From Abelmoschus esculentus (Eukaryota; Streptophyta; Magnoliopsida; Malvales; Malvaceae): 64,000 bases of DNA. Both the position numbers and the translations under genes were made by a program. The first letter of the stretch is position 1. Each line of letters begins with the position of its first letter. Below, piece by piece: positions 49,666 through 63,750 of this stretch. The stretch is taken from NCBI GenBank assembly GCA_035048815.1, contig JAUCBN010000003.1, forward strand, positions 22,924,001 to 22,988,000, read 5' to 3'. The notes under the pieces are model-generated. The model saw nothing but the letters and a program-made list of their open reading frames with translations. It did not search any database and was not told the origin of the DNA.

Positions 49666-52600
49666 AGTTCAAATATTTAATATTGAGCTTTTGAATAAAA
49701 TTATACAAATTAATCTAAAATTTTTAGCTTTTTACTCCGTTAAAATTCGAACGGATTCTCTAGAAAGTTATTTTAGACATGCACGTTTTAATCCCAACAA
49801 AACAAAAACCAGATGTTATTAAATCAAATTTTATGAGTTCAAATAGTTAATTATGGGCTTTTGAACAAAATTATACAAATTAATCTAAAATTTTCAACTT
49901 TTTAGTCGGTTAAAATTCGAACAGATTCTCTATAAAGCCATTTTAGATATGCACGTTTTAATCCAAACAAAACGATAACGAGATGTTACTAAATCAAATT
50001 TTTTGAGTTCAAATAATTAATTATGGGCTTTTGAACAAAATTATACAGATTAATCTAAAATTTTCAGCTTTTTACTCGGTTAAAATTTGAATGGATTCTC
50101 TATAAAGCCTTTTTAGACGCAGATGTTTTAATCCGAATAAACCCCGCCCAGATGTTATTAAATCTAATTTAATGAATTCAAATAGTTAATTATGAGATTT
50201 TGAAGAAAATTATACAGATAAATCTAAAATTTTCAGCATTTTACTCGGTTAAAATTCGAACGGATTCTCTATAAAACAATTTTAGACAGGCAAGTTTTAA
50301 TCTCAACAAAACGATAATTAGATGTTATTAAATCAAATTTTATGAGTTCAAATATTTAAATATGTGTTTTTGAACAAAATTATACAGATTAATCTAAAAT
50401 TTTTAGCTTTTTACTCGGTTAAAATTCGAACGGGTTCTCTATAAAGAAATTTTAGACATGCAAGTTTTAATCCCACCAAAACGAAAACCAGATGTTATTA
50501 AATCAAATTTTATAAGTTCAAATAGTTGAATATGGTCTTTTAAACAAAATTATACAGATTAATATAAAATTTTTAGCTTTTTACTCGGTTAAAATTCGAA
50601 CGAATTCTCAATAAAGCCTTTTTAGACATGCACGTTTTAATCCCAACAAAACGAAAATCAGATGTTATTAAATCAAATTTTATGAGTTCAAATAGGTAAT
50701 TAAGGGCTTTTGAAAAAAATTATACAGATTAATCTAAAATTTTCAACTTTTTAGTAGATTAAAATTCGAATGGATTCTCTATAAAGCCTTTTTAGACATA
50801 CACGTTTTAATCCGAGCAAAACAAAAACCAAATTTTATTAAATGAAATTTTATGAGTTCAAATATTTAATTTTGAGCTTTTGAATAAAATTTTACAGATT
50901 AATCTAAAATTTTTAGCTTTTTACTCGGTTAAAATTCGAACGGATTCTTTATAAAGCCTTTATAGACATGCACGTTTTAATCCCAACAAAACAAAAACAA
51001 GATGTTATTAAATCAAATTTTATGAGTTCAAATAGTTAATTATGGGCTTTTGAACAAAATTATATAGATTAATCTAAAATTTTCAACTTTTTAGTCGGTT
51101 AAAATTCGAATAGATTCTCTATAAAGCCTTTTTAGACATGCACGTTTTAATCCGAACAAAACGATAACGAGATGTTATTAAATCAAATTTTTTGAGTTCA
51201 AATAATTAATTATGGGCTTTTGAACAAAATTATACAAATTAATCTAAAATTTTCTGCTTTTTACTCGATTAAAACTTGAACGGATTCTCTATAAAGCCTT
51301 TTCAGACATGCACGTTTTAATCCCAACAAAACGATAACTAGACGTTATTAAAAATCAAATATTTTGAGTTCAAATAATTAATTATGGGCTTTTAAACAAA
51401 ATTATGCAGATTAATCTAAAATTTTCAGCTTTTTACTCGGATAAAATTCGAATAGATTCTCTTTAAAGCCCATTTACACATGCACGTTTTAATTCCAACA
51501 AGACAAAAACCATATTTTATTAAATGAAATTTTATGAGTTCAAATAGTCAATTTTGTGCTTTTGAACAAAATTATACTTATTAATCTAAAATTTTTAGCT
51601 TTTTACTCAGTTAAAATTTTAACGGATTCTCCATCAAGCCTTTTTACACATGCACGTTTTAATCCCAATAAAACGAAAATAAGATGTTATTAAATCAAAT
51701 TTTATGAGTTCAAATAGTTAATTATGGGCTTTTGAACAGAATTATTCAAATTAATCTAAAATTTTCAATTTTTTACTCGGTTAAAATTTGAACAGATTCT
51801 CTATAAAGCCTTTTTAGACATGCAAGTTTTAATCCGAACAAAATGATAACTAGATGTTATTAAATCAAATTTTTTGAGTTCAAATAATTAATTATTGTAT
51901 TTTGAACAAAATTATAGAGATTAGTCTAAAAGTTTCAGCTTTTTACTCGGTTAAAGTTCGAACAGATTCTCTATAAAGCAATTTTAGACATGCAAGTTTT
52001 AATCCCACCAAAACGAAAACCGGATGTTATTAAATCAAATTTTTTGAGTTCAGAGAGTTGAATATGGTCTATTAAACAAAATTATACAGATTAATCTAAA
52101 ATTTTAAGCTTTTTACTCGGTTAATATTCCAACGGATTCTCTATATAGCCTTTTTAGACGTAGACGTTTTAATCCGAACAAAACAAAAACCATATGTTAT
52201 TAAATCAAATTTTTTGAGTTCAAATAATTAATTATGGGCTTTTGGACAAAATTATACAAATTAATCTAAAATTATCAACTTTTTACTCTGTTAAAATTCG
52301 AACGGATTCTCTATAAAACCTTTTTAGACATGCAAGTTTTAATCCGAACAAAACGATAACTAGATGTTATTAAATCAAATTTTTTGAGTTCAAATAATTA
52401 ATTATTGGCTTTTGAACAAAATTATACAGATTAGTCTAAAAGTTTCAGCTTTTTACTCGATTAAAATTTGAACGGATTCTCAATAAAGTCATTTTAGACA
52501 TGCACGTTTTAATCCGAACAAAACAAAAATCAGATGTTATTGAATAAAATTTTATGAGTTCAAATAGTTAATTATGGGATTTTGAACAAAATTATACAGA

Positions 52601-52779
52601 TAAATCTAAAATTTTTAGCTTTTTACTCTGTTAAAATTCAAACGGATTCTCTATAAAGCAATTTTAGACATACAAGTTTTAATGCCACCAAAAGGGAAAC
52701 CAGATATTATTAAATCAAATTTTATGAGTTCAAATAGTTGAATATGGTCTTTTAAACAAAATTATACAGATAAATCTAA

Positions 52780-52815
52780 AATTTTCAGCTTTTTAGAGAA
52801 GCAAGTTTTAGCCCC
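52780..52815. repeat. Internal deletion in an array 2 monomer
   Basis: TTTCAGCTTTTTAGAGAAGC jumps from the start of the ACTCGG segment to the AAGCAAG segment, omitting about 60 bases. The break lies at a TTTTTAGA-like repeat present at both places in the normal monomer. Confidence 0.75.
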
Positions 52816-55124
52816 AACAAAACGAAAATTAGATGTTATTAAATCAAATTTTATGAGTTCAAATAGTTGAATATGGGCTTTTGAACAAAATTATACAGAT
52901 TAATCTAAAATTTTTAGCTTTTTACTTTGTTAAAATTCGAACGTGATTCTCTACAAAGCCTTTTTAGACATGCACGTTTTAATCCCAACAAAACGAAACC
53001 AGATGTTATTAAATCAAATTTTACGAGTTCAAATAGTTAATTATGAGATTTTGAAAAAAATTATACAGATAAATCTAAAATTTTTAGCTTTTTACCCGGT
53101 TAAAATTCGAACGGATTTTCTATAAAGCAATTTTAGACATACAAGTTTTAATCCTACCAAAATGAAAACCAGATGTTATTAAATCAAATTTTATGAGTTG
53201 AAATAGTTGAATATGGTCTTTTAAACAAAATTATACAGATTAACCTAAAATTTTTAGATTTTTACTCGGTTAAAATTGCAACGAATTCTCTACAAAGCCT
53301 TTTTAGAAATGCACATTTTAATCCAAACAAAACGAAAACCAGATGTTATTAAATCAAATTTTACGAGTTCAAATAGTTAATTATGGGATTTTGAACAAAA
53401 TTATACAGATTAATCTAAAATTTTCAGCTTTTTACTCGGTTAAATTTGAACGGATTCTCTATAAAGCCTTTTTAGACATACACGTTTTAATCCGAACAAA
53501 ATGATAACTAGATGTTATTAAATCAAATTTTTTGAGTTCAACTAGTTAATTATGGGATTTTGGACAAAATTATACAGATAAATCTAATATTGTCAACTTT
53601 TTACTCGGTTAATATTCGAACGGATTCTCTATAAAGCAATTTTAGACAAGCAAGTTTTAATCCCACCAAAACGAAAATCAGATGTTATTAAATCAAATTT
53701 AATGAGTTTAAATAGTTGAATATGGTCTTTTAAACAAAATTATACAGATAAATCTAAAATTTTCAGCTTTTTACTCGTTTAAATTTCAAACGGATTCTCT
53801 ATAAAGCAATTTTAGACAAGAAAGTTTTAGCCCCAACAAAACGAAAATTAGATGTCATTAAATCAAATTTTATGAGTTCAAATAGTTGAATATGGGCTTT
53901 TGAATAAAATTATACAGATTAATCTAAAATTTTTAGCTTTTTACTTGGTTAAAATTCGAACGTGATTCTCTACAAAGCCTTTTTAGACATGCACATTTTA
54001 ATCCCAAAAAACGAAACCAGATGTTATTAAATCAAATTTTACGAGTTCAAATAGTTAATTATGGGATTTTGAACAAAATTATACAGATTAATATAAAATT
54101 TTCAGCTTTTTACTCAGTTAAATTTGAATGGATTCTCTATAAAGGCTTTTTAGACATGCACGTTTTAATCCGAACAAAATGATAACTTGATGTTATTAAA
54201 TCAAATTTTTTGAGTTCAAATAATTAATTATGGGCTTTTGAACAAAATTATACAGATTAATCTAAAATTTTCAGCTTTTTACTCGGTTAAAATTTGAACG
54301 GATTCTCTATAAAGGCTTTTTAGACGTAGACGTTTTAATCCGAACAAAAAAACCCCTAGATGTTATTAAATCAAATTTTATGAGTTCAAATATTTAATTT
54401 TGAGATTTTGAACAAAATTATACAGATAAATCTAAAATTTTCAGCTTTTTACTCGGTTAAAATTTGAACGGATTCTCTATAAAGCAATTTTAGACAAGCA
54501 AGTTTTAATCCCAACAAAATGATAATTAGATGTTATTAAATCAAATTTTATGAGTTTAAATAGTTAAATATGTGTTTTTGAACAAAATTATACATATTAA
54601 TCTAAAATTTTTAGCTTTTTACTCGGTTAAAATTTAAAGGGATTCTCTATAAAGCCTTTTTAGACATTCCCATTTTAATCCCAATAAAACGAAAAAAAGA
54701 TTTTATTAAGTGAAATTTTATGAGTTCAGATATTCAATTTTTTGATTTTGAATAAAATTATACAGATTTATCTAAAACTTTTAGCATTTTCCTAGGTTAA
54801 AATTCGAACGTATTCTCTATAAAGCATTTTTAGACATGCACGTTTTAATCCGAACAAAACAAAAACCAGATATTATTAAATCAAATTTTATGAGTTCAAA
54901 TAGTTAATTATGGGCTTTTGAACAAAATTAAAAAGATTAATCTAATATTTTCAGCTTTTTACTCGGTTAAAATTTGAATGGATTCTCTATAAAGCCTTTT
55001 TAGACATGCACGTTTTAATCCGAACAAAACAAAAACCAGATGTTATTAAATTAAATTTTATGAGTTCAAATAGTTAATTATGAGACTTTGTACAAAATTA
55101 TACAGATAAATCTAAATTTTTCAG

Positions 55125-55160
55125 CTTTTTACTCGGTTAAAATTAGATGTTATTAAATCT
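55125..55160. repeat. Internal deletion in an array 2 monomer
   Basis: CTCGGTTAAAATTAGATGTT joins the TTAAAATT of one segment to the AAAATTAGATG of a later one, losing roughly 70-80 bases at an AAAATT microhomology. Confidence 0.75.
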
Positions 55161-55749
55161 AATTTTATGAGTTTATATAGTTGAATATGGGCTATCGAAC
55201 TAAATTATACAGATTAATATAAAATTTTTATCTTTTTACTTGGTTAAAATTCGAACAGATTCTCTACAAAGTCATTTTAGACATGCACATTTTAATCCCA
55301 ACAAAACGAAAACTAGATTTTATTAAATTAAATTTTATGAGTTTAAATATTTAATTTTGAGCTTTCGAACAAAAGTATATAGATTAATCTAAAATTTTCT
55401 TCTTTTTACTCTATTAAAATTCGAACGGATTCTCTATAAAGCCTTTTTGGACATGAAGGTTTTAATCCCAACAAAACAAAAACCCGATGTTATTAAATCA
55501 AATATTATGAGTTCAAATAGTTAATTTTGGGCTTTCGAACAAAATTATACAGATTAATCTAAAATTTTCAACTTTTTAATCGATTAAAATTTGAATAGAT
55601 TCTCTATAATGCCTTTTTAGACATGCACGTTTTATTCCGAACAAAATGATAACTAGATGTTATTAAATCAAATTTTTTGAGTTCAAATAATTAATTAAGG
55701 TGTTTTGAACAAAATTATACAAATTAATCTAAAATTTTCTGCTTTTTAC

Positions 55750-57150
55750 TCGGTTAAAATTTGAACGGATTCTCTACAAAGCCTTTTTAGACGTAGACGT
55801 TTTAATCCGAACAAAACAAATCCAGATGTTATTAAATCAAATTTTATGAGTTCAAATAGTTAATTATGGGATTTTGAACAAAATTATACAGATAAATCTA
55901 AAATTTTTACCATTTTACTCGGTTAAAATTCGAACGGATTCTCTATAAACCAATTTTAGACAAGAAAGTTTTAATCCCAACAAAACGAAAATTAGATTTT
56001 ACCAAATCAAATTTTATGAGTTCAAATAGTTGAACACGGGCTTTTGAACGAAAGGATTCTCTACAAAGCCTTTTTAGATATTCACATTTTAATCTCAACA
56101 AAAGGAAAACCGGATTTTATTAAACTAAATTTTATGAGTTCAAATATCTAATTTTGAGCTTTTGAATATAATTATATAGATTAATCTAAAATTTTTAGCT
56201 TTTTACTCTGTTAAAATTCGAACGGATTCTCTAGAAAGTCATTTTAGACATGCACGTTTTAATCCCAACAAAACAAAAACCAGATGTTAATAAAACAAAT
56301 TTTACGAGTTCAAATAGTTAATTATGGGCTTTTGAACAAAATTATATAGGTTAATCTAAAATTTTCAACTTTTTAGTCGGTTAAAATCGAACAGATTTTC
56401 TATAAAGCCTTTTTAGACATGCACGTTTTAATCCGAACACAACGTTAACTATATGTTATTAAATCTAATTTTTTGAGTTCAAATAATTAATTATGGGCTT
56501 TTGAACAAAATTGTATAGATTAATCTAAAATTTTTAGTTTTTTAATCGGTTAAAATTTGAACGGATTCTATATAAAGCTTTTTAGATATGCACGTTTTAA
56601 TCCAAATAAAACAAAAACAAGATATTATTAAATAAAATTTTATAAGTTCGAATAGTTAATTATGGGATTTTGAATAAAATTATACAGATAAATCTATAAT
56701 TTTTAGCTTTTTACTCGGTTAAAATTCGAGCGGATTCTCTACAAAGCAATTTAAGAAATACAAGTTTTAATCTCACCCAAACGAAAAACCAGATGTTGTT
56801 AAATCAAATTTTATGAGTTCAAATAGTTGAATATTGTCTTTTAAACAAAATTATACAGATTAATCTAAAATTTTTAGCTTTTTACTCGGTTAAAATTCGA
56901 ACGAATTCTCTACAAAACCTTTTTAGACATTCCCATTTTAATCCCAACAAAACGAAAACAAGATTTTATTAAATGAAATTTTATGAGTTCAAATATTTAA
57001 TTTTGAGCTTTTGAACAACATTATACAGATTAATCTAAAATTTTCAGCTTTTTACTCGGTTAAAATTCGAACGGATTCTCTATAAAGCCTTTTTAGACAT
57101 GCACGTTTTAATCCAAACAAAATAATAACTAGATGTTATTAAATCAAATT
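55750..57150. repeat. Array 2 higher-order copy 1 of about 1.53-kb block
   Basis: Shares specific variants in order with 57240-58680. Examples are AACAAATCCAGATG (55821/57297 for TCCAG), TAAACCAATTTTAG, TTGAACACGGGC (56031/57507), an AAGCTTTTTAGATATGC unit (56572/58101) and CAAAATAATAACTAG. The offset is 1476 bp before and 1528 bp after a 52-bp deletion in this copy near 56050; 1528 is nine monomers. Confidence 0.82.
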
Positions 57151-57239
57151 TTTTGAGTTCAAATAATTAATTATGGGGTTTTGAACAAAATTATACAGAT
57201 TAATCTAAATTTTTCAGCTTCTTACTCGGTTAAAATTTG

Positions 57240-58680
57240 AACGGATTCTCTATAAAGCCTTTTTAGACGTAGACGTTTTAATCCGAACAAAACAAATCCA
57301 GATGTTATTAAATCAAATTTTATGAGTTCAAATAGTTAATTATGGGATTTTGAACAAAATTATACAGATAAATCTAAAATTTTTAGCTTTTTACTCGGTT
57401 AAAATTCGAACGGATTCTCTATAAACCAATTTTAGACAAGAAAGTTTTAATCCCAACAAAACGAAAATTAGATTTTACCAAATCAAATTTTATGAGTTCA
57501 AATAGTTGAACACGGGCTTTTGAACAAAATTATACAGATTAATCTAAAATTTTTACCTTTTTACTCGGTTAAAATTTGAACGGATTCTCTACAAAGCCTT
57601 TTTAGATATTCACATTTTAATCTCAACAAAAGGAAAACCGGATTTTATTAAACTAAATTTAATGAGTTCAAATATCTAATTTTGAGCTTTTGAATATAAT
57701 TATACAGATTAATCCAAAATTTTTAGCTTTTTACTCTGTTAAAATTCGAACGGATTCTCTAGAAAGTCATTTTAGACATGCACGTTTTAATCCCAACAAA
57801 ACAAAAACCAGATGTTATTAAATCAAATTTTACGAGTTCAAATAGTTAATTATGGGCTTTTGAAAAAAATTATATAGGTTAATCTAAAATTTTCAACTTT
57901 TTAGTCGGTTAAAATTCGAACAGATTTTCTATAAAGCCTTTTTAGACATGCACGTTTTAATCCGAACACAACGTTAACTAGATGTTATTAAATCCAATTT
58001 TTTGAGTTCAAATAATTAATTATGGGCTTTTGAACAAAATTGTATAGATTAATCTAAAATTTTCAGCTTTTTAATCGGTTAAAATTTGAACGGATTCTGT
58101 ATAAAGCTTTTTAGATATGCACGTTTTAATCCGAACAAAACAAAAACAAGATATTATTAAATAAAATTTTATAAGTTCGAATAGTTAATTATGGGATTTT
58201 GAATAAAATTATACAGATAAATCTATAATTTTTAGCTTTTTACTCGGTTAAAATTCGAGCGGATTCTCTATAAAGCAATTTTAGAAATACAAGTTTTAAT
58301 CTCACCCAAACGAAAACCAGATGTTATTAAATCAAATTTTATGAGTTCAAATAGTTGAGTATTGTCTTTTAAACAAAATTATACAGATTAATCTAAAATT
58401 TTTAGCTTTTTACTAGGTTAAAATTCGAACGAATCCTCTACAAAACCTTTTTAGACATGCCCATTTTAATCCCAACAAAACGAAAACAAGATTTTATTAA
58501 ATGAAATTTTATGAGTTCAAATATTTAATTTTGGGCTTTTGAACAAAATTATACAGATTAATCTAAAATTTTCAGCTTTTTACTCGGTTAAAATTCGAAC
58601 GGATTCTCTATAAAGCCTTTTTAGACATGCACGTTTTAATCCAAACAAAATAATAACTAGATGTTATTGAATCAAATTTT
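57240..58680. repeat. Array 2 higher-order copy 2 of about 1.53-kb block
   Basis: Partner of 55750-57150. It retains the 52 bases missing in copy 1 around 57530-57585, so it is closer to the ancestral state. Confidence 0.82.
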
Positions 58681-59099
58681 CTGAGTTTAAATACTTAATT
58701 ATGGGCTTTTGAACAAAATTATACAGATTAATCTAAAATTTTCAACTTTTTACTCGGTTAAAATTCGAACAGATTCTCTTTAAAGCCTTTTTAGACATGC
58801 ACGTTTTAATCCGAACAAAACGATAACTAGATGTTATTAAATCAAATTTTTTGAGTTCAAATAATTAATTATGGGGTTTTGAACAAAATTATACAGATTA
58901 ATCTAAAATTTTCAGCTTTTTACTCGGTTAAAATTTGAACGGATTCTCTATAAAGCCTTTTTAGACATGCACGTTTTAATCCGAACAAAACAAAAACCAA
59001 ATGTTATTAAATAAAATTTTATGAGTTCAAATAGTTAAGTAAGGGAATTTGAACAAAATTATATAGATAAATCTAACATTTTCAGGTTTTTACTCAGTT

Positions 59100-60289
59100 A
59101 AATTCGAACGGATTCTCTATAAAGCCTTTTTAGACATGCACGTTTTAATCCGAACAAAATGATAATTAGCTGTTATTAAATCAATTTTTTTGAGTTCAAA
59201 TAATTAATTATCGGCTTTTGAAAAAAATTATGCAGATTAATCTAAAATTTTCAGCTTTTTACTCGTTTAAAATTCAAACGGATTCTCTATAAAGCCTATT
59301 TAGATGTGGACGTTTTAATCGGAACAAAACAAAATGAGATGTTATTAAATAAAATTTGATGAGTCCAAATATTTAATTATGAGATTTTGAACAAAATTAT
59401 ACATATAAATCTAAAATTTTCATCTTTTTACTCGGTTAAATTTTAAACGGATTCTCTATAAAGCCTTTTTAGACATGAATGTTTTAATCCGAACAAAACG
59501 ATAACTAGATGTTATTAAATCAAATTTTTTGAGTTCAAATAATTAATTATGGGCTTTTGAATAAAATTATGTAGATTAATCTAAAATTTTTAGCTTTTTA
59601 CTCGGTTAAAATTCAAACGGATTCTCTATAAAGCCTTTTTAGACATGCACATTTTAATCTCAAAAAAACGAAAACCAGATTTTATTAAATGAAATTTTAT
59701 GAGTTCAAATATTTAATTTTGAGCTTTTGAATAAAATTATACAGATTAATCTAAAACTTTTAGCTTTTTAATCATTTAAAATTCAAACGGATTCTCTATA
59801 AAGCCTTTATAGACATGCACGTTTTAATCCCAACAAAACGAAAACCAGATTTTATTAAATCAAATTTTATGAGTTCAAATAGTTAATTATGAGCTTTTAA
59901 ATAAAATTATACAGATTAATCTAAAATTTTCAACTTTTTAGTCGGTTAAAATTCGAACAGATTCTCTTTGAAGCCTTTTTAGATAGGCACGTTTTAATCC
60001 AAGAAAAATATTACTAGATGTTATTAAATCAAATTTTTTGATTGCAAATAATTAATTATGGGGTTTCGAACAAATTTATACAGATTAATCTAAAATTTTC
60101 AGCTTTTTACTCGGTTAAAATTTGAACGGATTCTCTATAAAGCCTTTTTAGACATGCACGTTTTAATCCGAACAAAACAAAAACCAGATGTTATTAAATC
60201 AAATTTTATGAGTTCAAATAGTTAATTAATGGAATTTGAACAAAATTATATAGATAAATCTAACATTTTCAGGTTTTTACTCAGTTAAA
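59100..60289. repeat. Array 2 1.73-kb higher-order repeat, partial unit
   Basis: Matches 60830-62020 at an offset of 1728-1730 bp. The landmarks are a long T run in the TCAATTTTTTTGAG variant (59183/60910 region) and AAAATTTGATGAGT (59351/61079). The beginning of the unit is not represented to the left. Confidence 0.72.
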
Positions 60290-62019
60290 TTCAAACGGAT
60301 TCTCCATAAAGCCTTTTTAGACATACAAGTTTTAATCCAAACAAAACGATAACTAGATGTTATTAAATCAAATTTCTTGAGTTCAAATAATAAATTATGG
60401 GTTTCTGAACAAAATAATAATTAATTATGGGCTTTTGTACAAAGCTATGCAGATTAATCTAAAATTTTCAACTTTTTACTCGGTTAAAATTCGAACGGAT
60501 TCTCTATAAAGACTTTTTAGACATGCACGTTTTAATCCGAACAAAATGATAAGTAGATGTTATTAAATCAAATTTTTTGATTTCAAATAATTAATTATGG
60601 GCTTTTGAACAAAATTTTGCAAATTAATCTAAAATTTTCAACTTTTTACTCGGTTAAAATTCGAACAGATTCTCTTTAAAGCCCATTTACACATACACGT
60701 TTTAATCCCAACAAAACGAAAACTAGATTTTATTAAATGAAATTTTATGAGTTCAAATAGTTAATTTTTAGCTTTTGAACAAAATTATACTTATCAATCT
60801 AAAATTTTTAGCTTTTTACTCGGTTAAAATTCGAACGGATTCTTTATCAAGCCTTTTTAGACATGCACGTTGTAATCCGAACAAAATGATAATTAGATGT
60901 TATTAAATCAATTTTTTTTGAGTTCAAATAATTAATTATGGGCTTTTGAACAAAATTATACAGATTAATCTAAAATTTTCAGCTTTTTACTCGTTTAAAA
61001 TTTGAATGGATTCTCTATAAAGCCTTTTTAGATGTGGAAGTTTTAATCAGAACAAAACAAAACGAGATGTTATTAAATAAAATTTGATGAGTTCAAATAG
61101 TTAATTTTGAGATTTTGAACAAAATTATACAGATAAATCTAAAATTTTCATCTTTTTACTCGGTTAAATTTCAAACGGATTCACCATAAAGCCTTTTTAG
61201 ACATGAACGTTTTAATCCGAACAAAACGATAACTAGATGTTATTAAATCAAATATTTTGAGTTCAAATAATTAATTATGGGCTATTGAACAAAATTATGT
61301 AGATTAATCTAAAATTTTTAGCTTTTTACTCGGTTAAAATTCAAACCGATTCTCTATAAAGCCTTTTTAAACATGCACATTTTAATCACAACGAAACGAA
61401 AACCAGACTTTATTAAATGAAATTTTATGAGTTCAAATACTTAATTTTGAGCTTTTGAATAAAATTATACAGATTAATCTAAAATTTTTAGCTTTTTACT
61501 CGGTTAAAATTCGAACGGATTCTCTATAAAACCTTTATATACATGCACGTTTTAATCCCAACAAAACGAAAACCAGATGTTATTAAATTAAATTTTATGA
61601 GTTCAAATAGTTAATTATGAGCTTTTAAACAAAATTATAGAGATTAATCTAAAATTTTCAACTTTGTAGTCGGTTAAAATTCAAACAGATTCTCTATACA
61701 GCCTTTTTAGACATGCACTTTTGAATCCGAACAAAACAATTATTAGATGTTATTAAATCAAATTTTTTGAGTTCAAATAATTAATTATGGGCTTTTGAAC
61801 AAAATTATACAGATTAATCTAAAATTTTCAGCTTTTTACTCGGTTAAAATATGAACGGATTCTCTATAAAGCCTTTATAGACATGCACGTTTTAATCCCA
61901 ACAAAACGAAAACCAGATGATATTAAATCAAATTTTATGAGTTCAAATAGTTAATTATGAGCTTTTAAACAAAATTATACAGATTAATCTAAAATTTCTA
62001 GCTTTCTACTCGGTTAAAA
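60290..62019. repeat. Array 2 1.73-kb higher-order repeat, unit 2
   Basis: Ten monomers, 1730 bp. Landmarks shared with the next unit at exactly +1730 are AAAATAATAATTAATTATGG (60411), TGATAAGTAG (60547), TATTAAATCAATTTTTTTTG (60901) and TTTTAATCAGAACAAAAC (61041). One monomer near 60408 has about 30 extra bases from a local duplication of the AATTAATTATGGGCTTTTG segment, which explains 1730 rather than 1700. Confidence 0.85.
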
Positions 62020-63750
62020 TTCAAACGGATTCTCCATAAAGCCTTTTTAGACATACACGTTTTAATACGAACAAAACGATAACTAGATGTTATTAAATCA
62101 AATTTTTTGAGTTCAAATTATTAATTATTAGCTTTTGAACAAAATAATAATTAATTATGGGCTTTTGTACAAAATTATGCAGATTAATCTAAAATTTTCA
62201 GCTTTTTACTCGGTTAAAATTAGAACGGATTCTCTATAAAGCCTTTTTAGACATGCACGTTTTAATCCGAACAAAATGATAAGTAGATGTTATTAAATCA
62301 AATTTTTTGATTTCAAATAATTAATTATGGGCTTTTGAACAAAATTATGGAGATTAATCTAAAATTTTCAGCTTTTTATTCGGTTAAAATTCGAACAGAT
62401 TCTCTTTAAAGCCCATTTATACATGCACGTTTTAATCCCAGCAAAACGAAAACCAGATTTTATTAAATGAAATTTTATGAGTTCAAATAGTTAATTTTTA
62501 GCTTTTGAACAAAATTATACTTATCAACCTAAAATTTTCAGCTTTTTACTCGGTTAAAATTCCAACAGATTCTATATCAAGCCTTTTTAGACATGCACGT
62601 TTTAATTCGAACAAAATGATAATTAGATGTTATTAAATCAATTTTTTTTGAGTTCAAATAATTAATTATGGGCTTTTGAACAAAATTATACAGATTAATC
62701 TAAAATTTTCAGCTTTTTACTCTTTTAAAATTTGAATGGATTCTCTATAAAGACTTTTTAGATGTAGACGTTTTAATCAGAACAAAACAAAGCGAGATGT
62801 TATTAAATAAAATTTGATGAGTTCAAATAGTTAATTATGAGATTTTGAACAAAATTATACAGATAAATCTAAAATTTTCATCTTTTTACTCGGTTAAATT
62901 TCAAACGGATTCTCTATAAAGCCTTTTTAGACATGAACGTTTTAATCCGAACAAAACGATAACTAGATGTTATTAAATCAAATTTTTTGAGTTCAAATAA
63001 TTAATTATGGGCTATTGAACAAAATTATGTAGATTAATCTAAAATTCTTAGCTTTTTACTCGGTTAAAATTCAAACGGATTCTCTATAAAGCCTTTTTAA
63101 ACATGCACATTTTAATCTCAACAAAACGAAAACCAGACTTTATTAAATGAAATTTTATGAGTTCAAATACTTAATTTCGAGCTTTTGAATAAAATTATAC
63201 AGATTAATCTAAAATTTTTAGCTTTTTACTTGGTTAAAATTCGAACGGATTCTCTATAAAACCTTTATATACATGCACGTTTTAATCCCAACAAAACGAA
63301 AACCAGATGTTATTAAATCAAATTTTATGAGTTCAAATAGTTAATTATGAGCTTTTAAACAAAATTATAGAGATTAATCTAAAATTTTTAACTTTTTAGT
63401 CGGTTAAAATTCAAACAGATTCTCAATAAAGCCTTTTTAGACATGCAAGTTTTAATCCGAACAAAACAATTACTAGATGTTATTAAATCAAATTTTTTGA
63501 GTTCAAATAATTAATTATTAGCTTTTAAACAAAATTATACAGATTAATCTAAAATTTTCAGCTTTTTACTCGGATAAAATTTGAACGGATTCTCTATAAA
63601 GCCTTTCTAGACATGCACGTTTTAATCCCAACAAAACGAAAACCAGATGTTATTAAATCAAATTTTATGAGTTCAAATAGTTAATTATGATCTTTTAAAC
63701 AAAATTATACAAGTTAATCTAAAATTTTCAACTTTTTAGTCGGTTAAAAT
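62020..63750. repeat. Array 2 1.73-kb higher-order repeat, unit 3
   Basis: Landmarks at 62141, 62277, 62631 and 62771 match unit 2 at +1730, including the roughly 30-base local duplication. After about 63760 the next monomers lack the 30-base marker, so the repeat run ends or changes there. Confidence 0.85.

Noticed and set aside
52943..53125. 60-codon + strand open frame in array 2
   Set aside because: Chance open frame across one satellite monomer where common stops are mutated; composition is that of the satellite.
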